Of a stretch of 64,000 bases of DNA, positions 1-11,823 are shown piece after piece. A program made the position numbers and the translations under genes. Origin of the DNA: Ostrinia nubilalis (taxonomy: Eukaryota > Arthropoda > Insecta > Lepidoptera > Crambidae); contig NC_087097.1 of the NCBI RefSeq assembly GCF_963855985.1, forward strand, positions 5,613,001 through 5,677,000, read 5' to 3'. A model generated the notes under the pieces. The model was not told where the DNA came from, ran no database searches, and saw only the letters and a list, made by a program, of their open reading frames with translations. Numbering within the stretch: position 1 is the first letter of the stretch; every line of letters begins with the position of its first letter.

Positions 1-414
1 TGACAGTTTTATCAGCGTTAACTGATAAACTGTTTTTTTTGCACCACCCACCTATGGTGTTTAGCGCTCTTTGCATTATGGAAGATATTGTACTGTGGCA
101 GAAGCCCCTTACTATGACAACAAGGTCGTCAGCGTACCCTTGAGTGTCAATGTTGAGGTCGGCCATTTTATACAGTAGTGTATCAACCGCCAGAGTCCAG
201 AGAAGGGGCGAAAGCACGCCCCTTGCGGGCATCCTCTGGTGGTTGTAACTTCCATAGTGGTTTGAAGCAGAGATACCTTAGCTCTCCTGTTGGAGAGCAT
301 CGACTCCACCCATCTCGTGGTCGTCAGGTCAAGGCTTTTTGCAACCAGACCTTCGACCAGCAGTGTAGTAGGAGTGTTGTCAAAAGCTCCCTCTATGTCT
401 AGAAAACATAACAT
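1..414 (-). pseudogene. Non-LTR retrotransposon reverse transcriptase fragment, frameshifted
   Basis: On the minus strand this encodes the palm region of a non-LTR (LINE) reverse transcriptase. A segment reading FLDIEGAFDNT (the first catalytic aspartate region) is followed after about 60 residues by RGCPQG. The frame then shifts by one base inside the G-run near 225-230, and the other frame continues through a VLSPLLW block to GYADDLVV, the catalytic YADD box at about 135-155. Both boxes are therefore present but not in one frame, so the copy is dead. It starts abruptly near 405-414 against an AT-rich repeat and runs off the window's left edge. The GCPQG..SPLLW signature fits the R1/Jockey/LOA-like groups; I do not assign a clade. 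Confidence 0.8.
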
Positions 415-1982
415 AATATAACATAATATTTAATGTTATCGTTAGAAGCAGAACTCTCAGACACAATTATATCATCAACGGAAGTGGGACAAGTCCGTTA
501 ATTGTTCTCTTCTCATTCCGTTATTGTGACAATAACATAACACTTTCTGATGCGTTGGGTAACCGGTTCACGTGGGGTTTCAACTGTAATATGAGTAATC
601 ATTACCATTGTAATTGTCTTGAGAACAAGATCACGGGAAGTATGATAGCAATTCGTGCCAGATTTAATCCAGTCGCTATCCGAATTTGGGTAATTGCCTT
701 CTAATTTTACTTTTGGTTTCGTTATTTTGTCCGATTTGAAATGACGTAACGTACTAATTAGTTGTGGAAGTACTTTATCACCTAGATAATAATCTTGTTA
801 GTTTAAATTACCCAATTTGAACGTTTAATTTCAAGTCAATATGTAATTTGTTGAAATTAATTTCAATTCGTGTGAGTTTGTGAAATGTTTACAGTTTTAA
901 ATGGATTTAATAAGCGTGAAGAAAGTATAATAAGTTGAAATGAGCCAGTTTGTTTGTGTTATTACATGAATGTCGTGGTAGTCATTGAATACAGAGTCAG
1001 TTCGACGAAATTTTTTACATTAAAGGATTTTCCACACTGGATGCGTTGGTCAAAGTGAACGCAGACCGCATCATGTATGAACATCATTGCCGGTCTCTAC
1101 ATTTTTTTTATCGATGCGATCGGACAGAGCAGGCACGAACAAAGACAAATTTCTTTGTCACGACCGCTGACAATTGTTTAGACCGGACCGCTGACGGATT
1201 GCTCTGGCCGACAATTTTGTAAGCACTTTGACCTGACCGCAGAACGCAGAACAAAATCATAATGCAGAGTCAAAGCGACGAAATTTTCCACATTTAATGT
1301 ATTCCACAAGACAAACCTTACCCCGATCTCTGCGTATTACCTCGACTCATCTCCCGCGCAAATACGAGCATTAAATTAACATCAGGAATACAGTTTCGTG
1401 TTTCTGTCACGCGTCAGAACGTTCTGGATTCTGTGTAAATTATTCCCCGGTTGAACGATAGCTGAAGAGTAATTAGGAACTAAGTTTGCCTAAAGCGGAG
1501 TGCTTGCTGATAGAATATTAATTAAAGAATATTGGTCTTAGTTTGTATGATATTATGATTTAAATTCATTTTGGTCTATTTTGAAATTTAAAAATTTGTG
1601 CTCAGTAGATTTAATAGTGAAATGTATTTCGAAAAGCGTTAGAATTTCGTACGTCGAGTCTTAATTTAATTAAGTATACTACAAATATCGTAAAACTGAA
1701 GTTGACTTGTGTGTGGTATTAATCAGTACATTCAAATTTCCTTCTCCCTTCAATGAACAATTACCTTTCTGTTGTATTGTAATCACAGTTTTATTGTACA
1801 CTTGCCCTTAAAATACCTGCCATCTGATTTTAGTTCACACCTACATTAAATTAGCAAAACAAGTCACATAAGGGTAAAAGGTAAACCTAGTTACACAAAG
1901 TAGGGTTCTATAGGCCCTAACTATGCTAAATAATGTTGTATATGACATTACCCCGCCCCAGTTAGCATAGGACTGCTAGAGT
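415..1982. other. AT-rich intergenic DNA with a diverged direct repeat
   Basis: No gene or splice-supported exon seen. A diverged direct repeat of about 45 bp occurs at 991-1036 and 1263-1308 (both read CAGAGTCA, then CGACGAAATTTT, then TTCCACA). The phrase GACCGCTGAC recurs between 1161 and 1200, so this stretch looks like old locally duplicated repeat DNA. Confidence 0.4.
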
Positions 1983-2168
1983 CCCTAAGGGGTAGGCTAT
2001 AGATCAGTGGTTCTCAACCTTTTCTGGACCAGGGACCACTATGATTTCTTTATTGTTCGCAGGGACCATTAAAAATCCGTAAATAAAAAAATGAATCTAA
2101 AATAAGTAAGTATTATGTCAATGTGATTTTTGAGCTTGCATTCTTCTGTACTTCTGTAATCCTAGTAG

Positions 2169-2315
2169 ACGACCTAATAATCGACGACCTTTTAAAGTTA
2201 GCAAGACTGAAGGCCTGGATGCAGGCTACCAACCGGGCGATATGGAAATCATCGGAGGAGCCATATGTTCAGCAGTGGACGTCTTGTGGCTGAAATTATA
2301 ATGATGATGATGATG
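2169..2315 (+). mobile_element. RTE-type LINE 3' end, with target-site duplication
   Basis: Codes for the decayed C-terminus of an RTE-type pol (pattern W-M-Q-A-T-N-R then VQQWTSCG), then ends in repeated ATG triplets. Flanked by an 11-bp target-site duplication AATCCTAGTAG at 2158-2168 and 2316-2326, so this short piece is the complete insertion, strongly 5'-truncated. Confidence 0.75.
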
Positions 2316-2475
2316 AATCCTAGTAGGACTAATATTACTTATAACTTAAACCCTCTGATGACACTCGGAAGTCTAAGTATCGCTCGCAAAATTTGAAATG
2401 AATCGCGCACAATTTTTGACTCTTGCGGACCACCAGTGATGGTCCGTAGAGCGTGGACTACTGGTTGGGAACTCC

Positions 2476-2662
2476 TTTTTTTTTCTTTTTTTTTTTCGGT
2501 AGTAAAAATGCATTGAGTTGCATACCTGCCACTGTAGCCAGGGGGCGGGTTATGTGGGGCTCTCCCCTGCAGAAGGGATGGGCCTACCCACTAAAAATCC
2601 ACTATCTCCGTCTCGCTGAGCATAGGTGGGAGCCTGTGTAGCGAGGCCTTTCCCGACATGTT
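2476..2662 (-). mobile_element. Poly(A)-tailed retroposon inserted in the hAT-like element
   Basis: Begins on the plus strand with a long T-rich tract (the poly(A) tail of a minus-strand insertion). It is bounded by a 15-bp duplication CTGGTTGGGAACYCC at 2461-2475 and 2663-2677. The body is GC-richer than its surroundings and resembles a LINE 3' UTR; the family was not identified. Confidence 0.65.
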
Positions 2663-2701
2663 CTGGTTGGGAACCCCTGCCCTAAGGGGTAGGCTACAGA
2701 C

Positions 2702-3691
2702 AATTATTCGCCCTGTCTACCTCACTGCCTACAAAGAATTGCTGACTGGCAGATTCAGGGACGTTTGCGGCTCACTGATTCAGAATGAAACTAAACCTAA
2801 CAAAAGTTTTGTAGATATCAGGTATATTGTGTTCAGAATAATAGGTTAGATACTACTAGTAGTAATATACATAGCTTTATTTGTCTGTAAATCTCCACAA
2901 TTGCTAGTACCTAACTAGTGTTGTGACATCATTTTGAATGTAAGATATTTCTTGGTTTTTGTTTTTTAACTAATTGATTATTATTGCAATAAAACAATAG
3001 TAGTATCGTTAACTAATCGTTAAACATCACATCAAATTGTCTAGCTTTTGAGACAAGCTGCACCAATTATTATATCCTGCAATTTGTGCCAATTAAAAAG
3101 AGCAAAAAACAATTGATTAGCACCGACTTTTCATTGACTGAAACTTAATTAAATTATCTATGTCCCCTACGTCATAATATTGTCTTTATTTTTCTCATCG
3201 AAATTGTATTTATCACTTAATATCCATATATTTCTAAGTTCGATGTACTCAGACTGTACGCAATGAGCCAGCAGTTTAGTGATTTAATCAATGAATTCAA
3301 TTTAATGTTTGACATCATTAAAATGGAAATGTCTCATTAACCATTTGGCATTTTGTTATCAACACCAGTTTAAAAGGATGCGATTACAAAATGTTGGTGA
3401 TGTGACACCAACCGGTACTAATATCGATAAACTTGGCTTTTATTGAATTAATAAGTAACTAATTACTAAATGTTATTTTGGGTAATCGAAGTTTTGGACC
3501 TTTAAAATAAAATGTATAATTTCATTTTCTTCATTAATATTTACTATCACACCTAAGCCCAAACTTAGTAGCTTCTAAATAACAGATAAACACACAATAA
3601 ATTAATAACACCAGTTACTTTAAGTTTTATTTTATTTGTTTCGAAGTAACTAAATAAAAAGTTTTTGTATTTTCACCACTTTTCGCATTCT
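2702..3691. other. Intergenic, no gene seen
   Basis: AT-rich DNA with short open frames only and no recognisable domain, splice pair or repeat boundary. Confidence 0.35.
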
Positions 3692-3935
3692 AGGGCTCTT
3701 TCCTACGGAGACATTCGGTTTTATGCAGGACCTGTTTTTACAGGATCCAGTTTCGTAGTAGGTCACGTATTTTAATATTAACATTTACACGAAAATTCGG
3801 TTTGCAGTGTCCCGAACAAACCGATCTGTTCGCATTTGGAATTCGAATTTCAATCACACGTCATGACTTGTGTGTTCACTCGACAGTCCAGTTTTGCGGG
3901 ATTCAGTAAACTGGATGGCCGTGGGAAAGGGCCCT
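3692..3935 (+). mobile_element. MITE family 1 (AGGGCYCTTTCCYACGG ends)
   Basis: A 244-bp element with 17-bp terminal inverted repeats AGGGCYCTTTCCYACGG at 3692-3708 and 3919-3935. A second copy of nearly the same length lies inverted at 50963-51210, and an interrupted copy at 16370-17452. Internally it carries a small GCGGGATCC-type hairpin near the right end. Superfamily not assigned. Confidence 0.7.
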
Positions 3936-4069
3936 TACACACCTTGTTAAAGGTTATAAAGTTTATTGAACAGATATAAATAAAGCGCAAGCTATTTTCA
4001 AGTGAAAGCAGCGGAATATTCACAGGGATCCACAATCTGCGCGATCGTAGGATGACCTTTACATTCACT

Positions 4070-4088
4070 CGGCATGACGCTCATGCCG
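4070..4088. repeat. Short perfect hairpin
   Basis: CGGCATGA, a 3-base loop, then TCATGCCG. It sits just before the minisatellite. Role unknown. Confidence 0.5.
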
Positions 4089-4098
4089 ATAGATCCAC

Positions 4099-4402
4099 GA
4101 TTTTGACGCGGACTTGTGTACTGTGTACTGCACTGGGCACTGACGCACGCAAGTGTTAGACAACTCAGTCTAACACTTGCACTTGCACCACCTAATTTTA
4201 ACCGAAACTTTAACGTTTACGGGTATTTTTTGTATGGATGTACTGCACTGGGCACTGAAGCACGCAAGTGTTAGGGCACTATGTATTTTGACACGGACTT
4301 GTGTACTGTAACTGGGCACTGACACACGCAAATGTTAGGACGCGGACTTGTGTACTGTGTACTGTACTGGGCATTGACGCCCGAAAATGCTAGGGCACTA
4401 AA
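4099..4402 (+). repeat. Degenerate minisatellite, about 4 units of 60-80 bp
   Basis: Repeated phrases in the same order: GCGGACTTGTGTACTGTGTA, then CACTGGGCACTGACGCACGC, then AAGTGTTAGGGCACTA. Units start near 4105, 4233, 4300 and 4339. They differ by point changes and truncation, so this is an ageing tandem array. Confidence 0.7.
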
Positions 4403-4878
4403 AATTTTTACATCTCTATTTTTATTTTATTTTTATAAGGAAATTATTTTTATTTATAAACCTTTGTCAATGTTTTATCTACGCGATGAGAGAATATTAA
4501 ATAAAAAGTAGACAAGAGGATACAGACAGAATAGTAAAAGTAAAACTTAGTAAAACATAATAATAAAGTTGCACTTATAACCTGAAAGTACCTAAGTGCA
4601 GTTTCTCTTTTAAAGTGAATATTTAATGTCTTGATAGCTCATTTATTTTGCTAATTGTAAAAAATATGCATAATTATAATTATGACTTTTAAATGCGTAG
4701 CTTACTGTCTGCAAAAAAAATGAAATGAACTCTATTAATAGGCGTTGCACTAATATTTAATACTTATTCGTAAAAATAATGCTGGAATTTTAATATCTCG
4801 ATATTAAAATGTTTTGTTACTTTTTGCCAAAATGTTATTTTATTATAATGAAAAGAGACAAGAAACTGCTTTAATTTT

Positions 4879-5290
4879 AAACCGACTTCAAAAAAGGAGG
4901 AGGTTCTCAATTCGACCCGTATGTTTTTTTTTTTCTATGTTTGTTACGCGATAACTCCGCCAATTATGAACCGATTTAAACAAATATTTTTTCGGCGTAT
5001 AGGTAATACCTCAAGGGTGGTCCCATTTAAATTTAATAATAGAAAAAACAACCCCCAAGGGTGGAAAATTGGGGATGAACTTTTTTATACGCAATATCTA
5101 CGCTGATTATAAATCAATTTGAACGATTATTTTTTTGTTGAATAGGTATTATCAAAAGGGTGGTTTCATGCGAATTTGAAGAAAATATTTCACCCCCAAG
5201 GGTGGAAAATTGGGGATGAACTTTTTATACGCAATATTTTTAATTTTTAGTTTTTTTTTTGTGTTCACGCATTTTAAGTCGGTTTTATTT
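4879..5290 (+). mobile_element. ACCGACTTC-ended non-autonomous element, copy A
   Basis: Left end AAACCGACTTCAAAAAAGG and right end AAGTCGGTTTTATTTTTA are inverted. The body contains the same module twice (CCCCAAGGGTGGAAAATTGG then GGGATGAAC, at about 5051-5085 and 5192-5227). The second copy of the family is at 36380-36777 in the opposite orientation, with the same internal doubling. No coding capacity. Superfamily not assigned. Confidence 0.65.
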
Positions 5291-5477
5291 TTAAAAAAAG
5301 TTAATTATTATCTTTAAATTCAGTATACCTACCTACAAGAATTCTACAAGTTGTCACACCATAATGTAACAAAATCGAAAAGAGTTGGCCATTTGACCAT
5401 CATTCATTTAAAAGATGAAAATAACGGCAAGGTTAAATATACAAAGTAATTTCGCCCAAAAGATAATGTAAATCTAA

Positions 5478-5627
5478 GCCACCGATTTTTAGTCGTCCGA
5501 TAGTTTAGTCGGGCAGTTAATCAGTACGGGCTTAGGCAGTGCGCACATTAGACCGGCCGAATCTTCATACAAATTAAAATCGCGCCCAACTATCGGCCAA
5601 CTAAAAATCGGTGGTCTGCGGTTAGGC
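5478..5627 (+). mobile_element. MITE family 2 (GCC...GACCACCGAYTTTTAGTTGG ends)
   Basis: The arms, reading ACCGATTTTTAGTYGKCCGA and its inverted partner GGCCAACTAAAAATCGGT, enclose about 90 bp. The same family occurs at 17232-17402 with a clear TTA duplication and, more diverged, at 23034-23192. The 3-bp TTA target suggests a PIF/Harbinger-type MITE. Confidence 0.65.
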
Positions 5628-6222
5628 TTAATATTTTATGGCAAATAAGGTTAAAATATTAAGTTTAAATAACTAACATTAATTCATCCAAAATATGTCA
5701 ATCTAACACTTTTGACAATGCAAGTACTTTCCATGACATTAAGCCGAGGACACGAGGAGGCACCAGCGAAAGCACTTTCACAACTGACCTTTGACTGAAG
5801 AGGGGTCCACAGGTCGAAGCAACCAAACACAAAACCAACCTTAACTTCATAGAACTAAACATCAAAATGCAAAAGCAGCTTCACTTGACCGATTGCAGAA
5901 AACAAGTTATCACATAATATTTTAGCATTGCTCACAAGTTTTGCATGCATGTTAGTACTTTCTCTCGTAATTAGCGGTCACACACGGAAATGCATGGTTG
6001 TCCCATGACGGTTAAGCAAAACGGTTCCCGCTTCCTATTTTCGCGTTAAGTAGGCAGAATGAGGTGTTGTAGGAGTCAATTCTAGGGGATGAAGGTTTAA
6101 TGGTATGACTTTAGTTAAGGTTCCTGTTATTGTTTTGAGTTTTTTTTATACAGAACAAGTCAGGTATTCAACCGAAATCACGCCTTATGTTAAGTGAAAT
6201 GCAGTCTTTGATAGTAAAACAT

Positions 6223-6285
6223 TCGTTCGTTTTACCCAAATGACGTCCACTGCTGGACAAAGGCCTCCCCCATAACGACTGGTCC
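6223..6285 (-). mobile_element. RTE-type LINE 3' tail, very short
   Basis: ATTCGTTCGTTT followed by AAATGACGTCCACTGCTGGA is the reverse complement of the RTE stop-codon region (QQWTSFG then CGAACGAAT). Only about 60 bp match the other copies in this window. Confidence 0.6.
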
Positions 6286-8549
6286 ATAGTAGAACATCCT
6301 GTCTTGTAAAATCCACTCTCACTTTGGAAGACGCTCTGTCAGTATCAATTTAAAGCTACAATGAGAGCCATCATCACCATAATTATTATCATCTGCTATT
6401 TTTAGCATTAACAACACTTTGCTCATGAATCTTGAGTTTTAATTTTACTTATTTTGTTGTGCTTACAAAAACATTTGTTATTTATTACCTACGTTGTTTT
6501 TATGTTTTCGTGCACCTTTCGACTGAGGCGGTCGATTTGTTCTAGTTTATCTATTTTCATGATGAAGAGCTTTTTATAATTTTCATTTGTTTTTGTTTAT
6601 GTTTATTTCGAACCCGCTTAATATGGAATTTTTAAATTGTCTGAAATATTTTTAATTTAATTATAATGTTTTATCTCTGTTCCAGGTATGTACGGCGATA
6701 TCTTAGAGTGAGGTTCCACTTTCATCGAGTCAAGTATACGGTGTCACAGTAGTCAGAGGTTAGTCGATACCTTTCTACACTTTCGATTTCTACATCAACA
6801 TCGTATTAAAGTAAAAAGGCGTGTATTCGCATGCGAATTTGTATGGGAATGTACAGTTGCAATTTCGCATACGGAGTTAATTCTGATGCTTCAAAAATAA
6901 AGCTAATTGAGCCTAATTTAATTTATTTATTGTCTATTTTAATTGATTCTGTTTAAGGTAATCCTCATAAAAAACATTTAATTTTCAATTTTACTTGCCA
7001 AAAAAGGCATTATTGTAAGGTTATTATTTGATAATAATCACGTCGTAAGTTACGATAAATTACTAAAGCTGATGATTGTTTAAGAGGAAAATATAACGTG
7101 TTCATCTTTAAATAACTTAAGGTAAAAAATGAGCGTCACGAATTATAAAGCTTAAAAGGTTAATTTATCACCATCGTTTCACATCACGTCCGAAAATACA
7201 CATTTTCGTTTTTAGTTTGCTTTTATTTTTTGCTACAATTTTGCTTGAGAACAACAGAATACGCTAAACGAAACTGAAAGTAAGGTGTCATTGCTATTAT
7301 CCTTCATTCTAGCTTAGCTTTTAGATATAGCGTTCATTCACAAGCAAGTAGCGTAGAGCTGGGCGTAGGCGGGTGAAGTCACCTTATGATAATGAATAGA
7401 CGGCAGTACATTATGGATTTTTAACTCTAAAAGTTAAGGTTCAAAATGAACTGAGCAAAGTTTTCATGGGTAAAGGTTGATGTGCAGGTCTCTACTTCGG
7501 TAAGGTAGGCAAGTGTGTTCTAAAGTTTTAAATTTTGTACTGGAATCTTTCAATGTTATCTTTATCAAATACCTAACTAATAAAATCCGTTATTTAAAAT
7601 AAGCATTTGCTGTATCATTTAAATTAATTAATGTTTTATTAGTTTGTGATCTTTTGAGTAGGTAGGTTACTCGTTACTACCAGTTACTACTGAGCACGCG
7701 CAAGTTCAAGCGCCAATATGAAAATAAAGTTCTGTCATTTGTTTCCATACTTTCGGCACGTTTTCTTAGCTTGTCATAGACGTTTTTTCGTCAATTACTT
7801 TTTATTATGAAAGTATATGAATTGGCCCAATCTACATAGTTTTATACCTCACTTTGATCTCCGCTTCTACGTTAACGTAGACTTAGTAGCCTTTTAACTT
7901 ACTCTGTCAAGCGACAACTCCACTTATCTTTATTTTCAACTAGACTGGATATTTAAAATTTTCTCTCAAATTGAACCAACGTCCTCAGAGACTTGTATAA
8001 TTATTTTTGACTCTCACACTTGACGGCGTGGGTCCATTAGCGGCGATCCCCTAGGAGAACACCGTATAAATTAATCATCAACTTTGTTTTATTACGTTTT
8101 TTGTACAGAAAATATTTTATTTTCAAGTCTCTACGGTACAATCACCGATATATTATAATTTATTCATTATTCGATCGTGCTATTCAGGGAATATCAAATA
8201 ATGGATAATAATGTTACTTTGTTTTCGTTCCCGTCCATTCAATGTCAATGAAATTTTGATTCGATTAGCGTTCGGTGACTTTACTACTTCGGTTTTTTAC
8301 TAAAAATAAAAGTTTTTAACGTTTATTTTGATGGAACATTCGAAAAACATTTTAGAGTTTATTCTGAAAACAGTATCGACTCAATCTTGCACGTAGAGCT
8401 GAATTTTGTTTGACAACCCAATATTCAGTTAAAACTACGAATAACCGCACGTCAAGATTAACTAAAACAGTGTGTTCTTCAGTCAGTTGAAATAGGTTGT
8501 TTATTTTTGCTTTAAAAATATTTGTGCTGTCTAATATTGTTGTCATCAC
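6286..8549. other. Long intergenic stretch, no gene seen
   Basis: AT-rich; short open frames only. A pyrimidine tract plus CAG at 6675-6686 could be an acceptor site, but it opens into no sustained reading frame. No recognised repeat boundary. Confidence 0.35.
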
Positions 8550-8676
8550 TTTCCGCTGCCCTGTCCCTATGTATGCTTAGATCTTTAAAACTACGCAACG
8601 GATTATGATGCTGTTTTTTAGAAAGGTTTTGTGTATGTATACTTAGCACCCGTGCGAAGCCGGGACGGATCGCTAG
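8550..8676 (+). mobile_element. Helitron-like 3' end
   Basis: Shares CCCTATGTATGCTTAGATCT and the following AACTACGCAACGGAT block with 60832-60890. It ends in a GCGAAGCCGGGAC hairpin remnant followed by GCTAGT, the CTAG-type terminus seen in the other Helitron-like pieces here (12204, 24560, 35008, 46301). Confidence 0.5.
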
Positions 8677-10914
8677 TCTGTAATATTGCCAAATTAAATA
8701 GTGTTTAATGTCACGTAATAATTAAACTATCAACCACTGCAACAAAAATTTAAACAAAACATCCAGGCCACATTGTGGTATGTTCAACCGTATATGTTGC
8801 GGTTTACGTTTCATAACATTCTGATTTCGGGATTTTAGCTAAAATTGGCTTTTTGCCCGCCAACATTTGTACATACATTTGTAATGAAAACAACATTTGC
8901 AAATGAAAATAATACGTGCAGTTACTCTAGGTTTATGTTAGCGTGGTAAAATGTTTCGGCCATATTTTGTTTCTATTCAGAGCTGAAATAGAAACTATTT
9001 GATTTGAGCTAGATTATTTTCAGTAACTAGTAATATTCGTATTGTTCTTAGTTTAATGAAGACGGGCTATTATAAACAAGGAGATTATTTATAATACAAA
9101 ATGTCTGGAATTATATTTTGACTGTCTGAATCAGATGTTTTATGATATAAATACTATTGTAAAGTAAACAGGCTGTCAAATTAAATAGTGACTGAGTGTC
9201 TGTCGGCACTAGCCCATAAGCTTTTTCCAAAACAGTTGTGGAGTAAGAGCTATATAAAAGCGCTAATAAAGCCTAATCGCAAAATTATTAAATCATGTTG
9301 ATTGTTGATATACCTAAAACTTCATTTAAGACGATATTACTATGGCATAATACTGGTTGAATTCGGTCAAGTTCTTTAAGGTCCACAGTCGCTATTAAAG
9401 TTAATGCTTTGGAAAGCCAATTTCATTGATCGAAACATGCCTTTTTGTAAAGGTTTCCTTGAAGTTAAATTTGGGAGCAATTATGGTCGTTTATACGGAT
9501 TATTATGTTATTTTACTGTGTTTGTATAGGATAGACATTATTAACTTTTGTACTCGTACGTAGCTTGTTTCAAATGAGGTAATACTCATTTATTTTTATC
9601 TACTATAGTTACATACATACCAACAGAAAATAGGTACCTATAACAGGAGATTTAATAACAGTATCCCATGTATGTAGTTCCAATAAAGATGATTGTATAT
9701 ACAAGAAATAAATCTACAATGTGCTATCTATGTAGGCAGGTAGTTGTGGAAATTTTTAGACAGGTTTTATCCAGGTAGAAAAGGAAAGGAAAAAACATGA
9801 CCCTCATTATAAGCTTCTGGAGCAATCTAGTTAAAATTAGAAAGAAAGAAAGAAAAGAAGAAAGAAAAATAGTTTATTTGGTTCAAACAAACGTTTACTA
9901 CCGACTCTATATTTTTACCCTAAAAGTAAATAGATATTATTATATATTTAAGACAATAAAACACTCAACTTAGATGAAAAAAGACCCTTCTGAAACCCTG
10001 TATCTAGCACAATTTATTACTGAAACGATGAGTCGAGTGGGCAAGCAAGATTTATGCGTCGCTCAAATCCTGAAAAATCAGCTGGAAGCAAAAAAACTGA
10101 CCGAAAAACCCAGACTCGATGATCGATTGCCTCAATATAGTGTGTTTTCATCTAAGTCAGATTACGATGTGAAGCTTTATGTACTGACGATGGCACACCA
10201 TGTTAAATACTAGGGTTTCTTATACAGGATGACTTTGCAATCAGTATCCAAATTGTTTTAATAAGCTCTAATAGAACAATTTAACAATGCAACTTTATCT
10301 TAATTATATTAATCGTGGTAGTTTTAGCAAAAAATATAGTTACCTACCCCATGCCCATATCTTAAGTTTTAAAGGATATCTTATTTTCGCGAACCATTAT
10401 GTCTAATCTAAAGCTTTGCAGTTAACTTTATGTACGTATTTTTCTATGAACCAAGTAAATTATCCACGTGTGCCGATTTTGAAAAAAAAAAATTTTTTTT
10501 TATGTAAATTGATTAAGCTACTGATTCTGAGTCGCTCCTAAAAATAAAAATTTGGAGACTGATTGCAGTCACCCTGTTTTTAGTTATTATTTTGTAACTT
10601 AGTTGATGTGCTGTTGACTAAGCTTCTTTATATCGTATGATTACACAATACACATGCGTCGAGCTCTAGTATGATTAATACGAAGGCAAAACCTGCTTAG
10701 GAAGGATCAAAAGGGAGTTATTTTTAACTACAGTTGTCTTCTTAAGGATAGTATATTTTTAGCTTTATCGAAATAGGATGTTTGGGCTAAATTTAAAGTA
10801 AATGAATTTGTATTTCATGCTTTCTCATAAATTGGTGAATAAGGCAAATTAATGTCGCTAGGCTCTGCCAGGTTATTTTTAGGCTAAGCACAGGGAAAAC
10901 TAAAAAATACTCGT
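8677..10914. other. Long intergenic stretch, no gene seen
   Basis: AT-rich. A purine-rich GAAA tract with TAGTTTATTTGG at about 9838-9890 resembles the tail of a LINE 3' end. An open frame of 79 codons at 9974-10213 has no recognisable domain and I do not call it a gene. Confidence 0.35.
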
Positions 10915-11155
10915 AAAACTCATTTATTTATGGAAGTAGGCTTTTAAAAAGCACTTTTACACGTCCCAGTATTAACCCTACCACTGCTTCAGGACAATAA
11001 ATGAGGAGGATTTGATGAGTGCTACTGACAACGCCACTCTTGGGGCGGAGTTTTGGGCTGACACTGTGTAGGTTTGTTGTCGACACGAAAAGAAGAAGAA
11101 GGACAATAAATGGGCCAGTGCTGAGAAGAAGTAGCGCAATAAACTCAGTCATTAT
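10915..11155 (-). mobile_element. CR1/Jockey-type LINE 3' UTR with nested insertion
   Basis: Matches the 3' UTR of the coding copy at 14080-14789 (phrases GGCTTTTAAAAAGCACTTTT, then GGGCCAGTGCTGAGAAGAAG). It is split by a 96-bp insertion (11004-11099) with a 13-bp duplication AGGACAATAAATG at 10991-11003 and 11100-11112. The insert ends in an AAAAGAAGAAGAA tail, so it is itself a short retroposon. Confidence 0.7.
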
Positions 11156-11823
11156 TAGATTAGTAGAATAATAATTAGAAATAGAAAAACTTATACTTAG
11201 ATTCGTACCTACAGCCGTACTATACTATACTACAGCCGCTTAGGTTCATAAATATCATCTTCGCTGTTCAACGTTTCCTGGTTCAATAACCTAAACACAG
11301 CTAGGGCTCGTAACCTGACTCTCATCAACGTGGTATCATTATACCTAATACCTGTTCCAGTATACCGAACCATTGTCTCAAATACCGCACTGAACAACAG
11401 GCTTTAAATTTTTGTGGCAAAATAACACTTATTGCCACGTCATAAGACGCCGGTTGTAGACTGTACGTAGGTACACGTCATGTCAATCCTTGTCAGTATC
11501 AGTGTACACGTTAATGAACGCTGAAAGCCATAGCCTATTGTCTTTGATTAGTCTGCGACATGGCTACAGATACGATAACCATAGTTAATATACGAGTAAG
11601 ATAGAAGTACAAGCTATGATCAGTCATCACACCAGAATCTTTGACAAACCACACTTTATTATAAATATGTAAATACGACGATGGTGCTAACAAAATATAC
11701 AAAACAGGCCGTTTTTCTTACAAATTAAAAGAGAAAGATTTCAGCAACAAATTATGGTGTATATCCGTCAAGCGTTTTCATGCTTAATGTAAAGCACGCC
11801 CCTGCAAGTAGAAAATAAAGTTT

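Larger units (their letters stand above)
2005..2679 (+). mobile_element. hAT-like MITE interrupted by two retroposons
   Basis: The left end CAGTGGTTCTCAACC and the right end GGTTGGGAACCCCTG are imperfect terminal inverted repeats typical of hAT-type non-autonomous elements. Two later insertions sit inside: an RTE tail (2169-2315) and a poly-T-headed retroposon (2476-2662). The element is flanked on both sides by a near-identical 22-bp direct repeat (1983-2004 and 2680-2701) that begins CCCTAAGGGG. This is longer than the 8-bp duplication hAT transposases normally make. Confidence 0.6.

Noticed and set aside
6675..6760. Possible exon after CTGTTCCAG
   Set aside because: Opens into a frame with an early stop; no coding or regulatory support beyond the acceptor match.
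9974..10213. 79-codon plus-strand frame
   Set aside because: Protein-like start but no recognisable family, no splice or promoter context; left unannotated as a gene.
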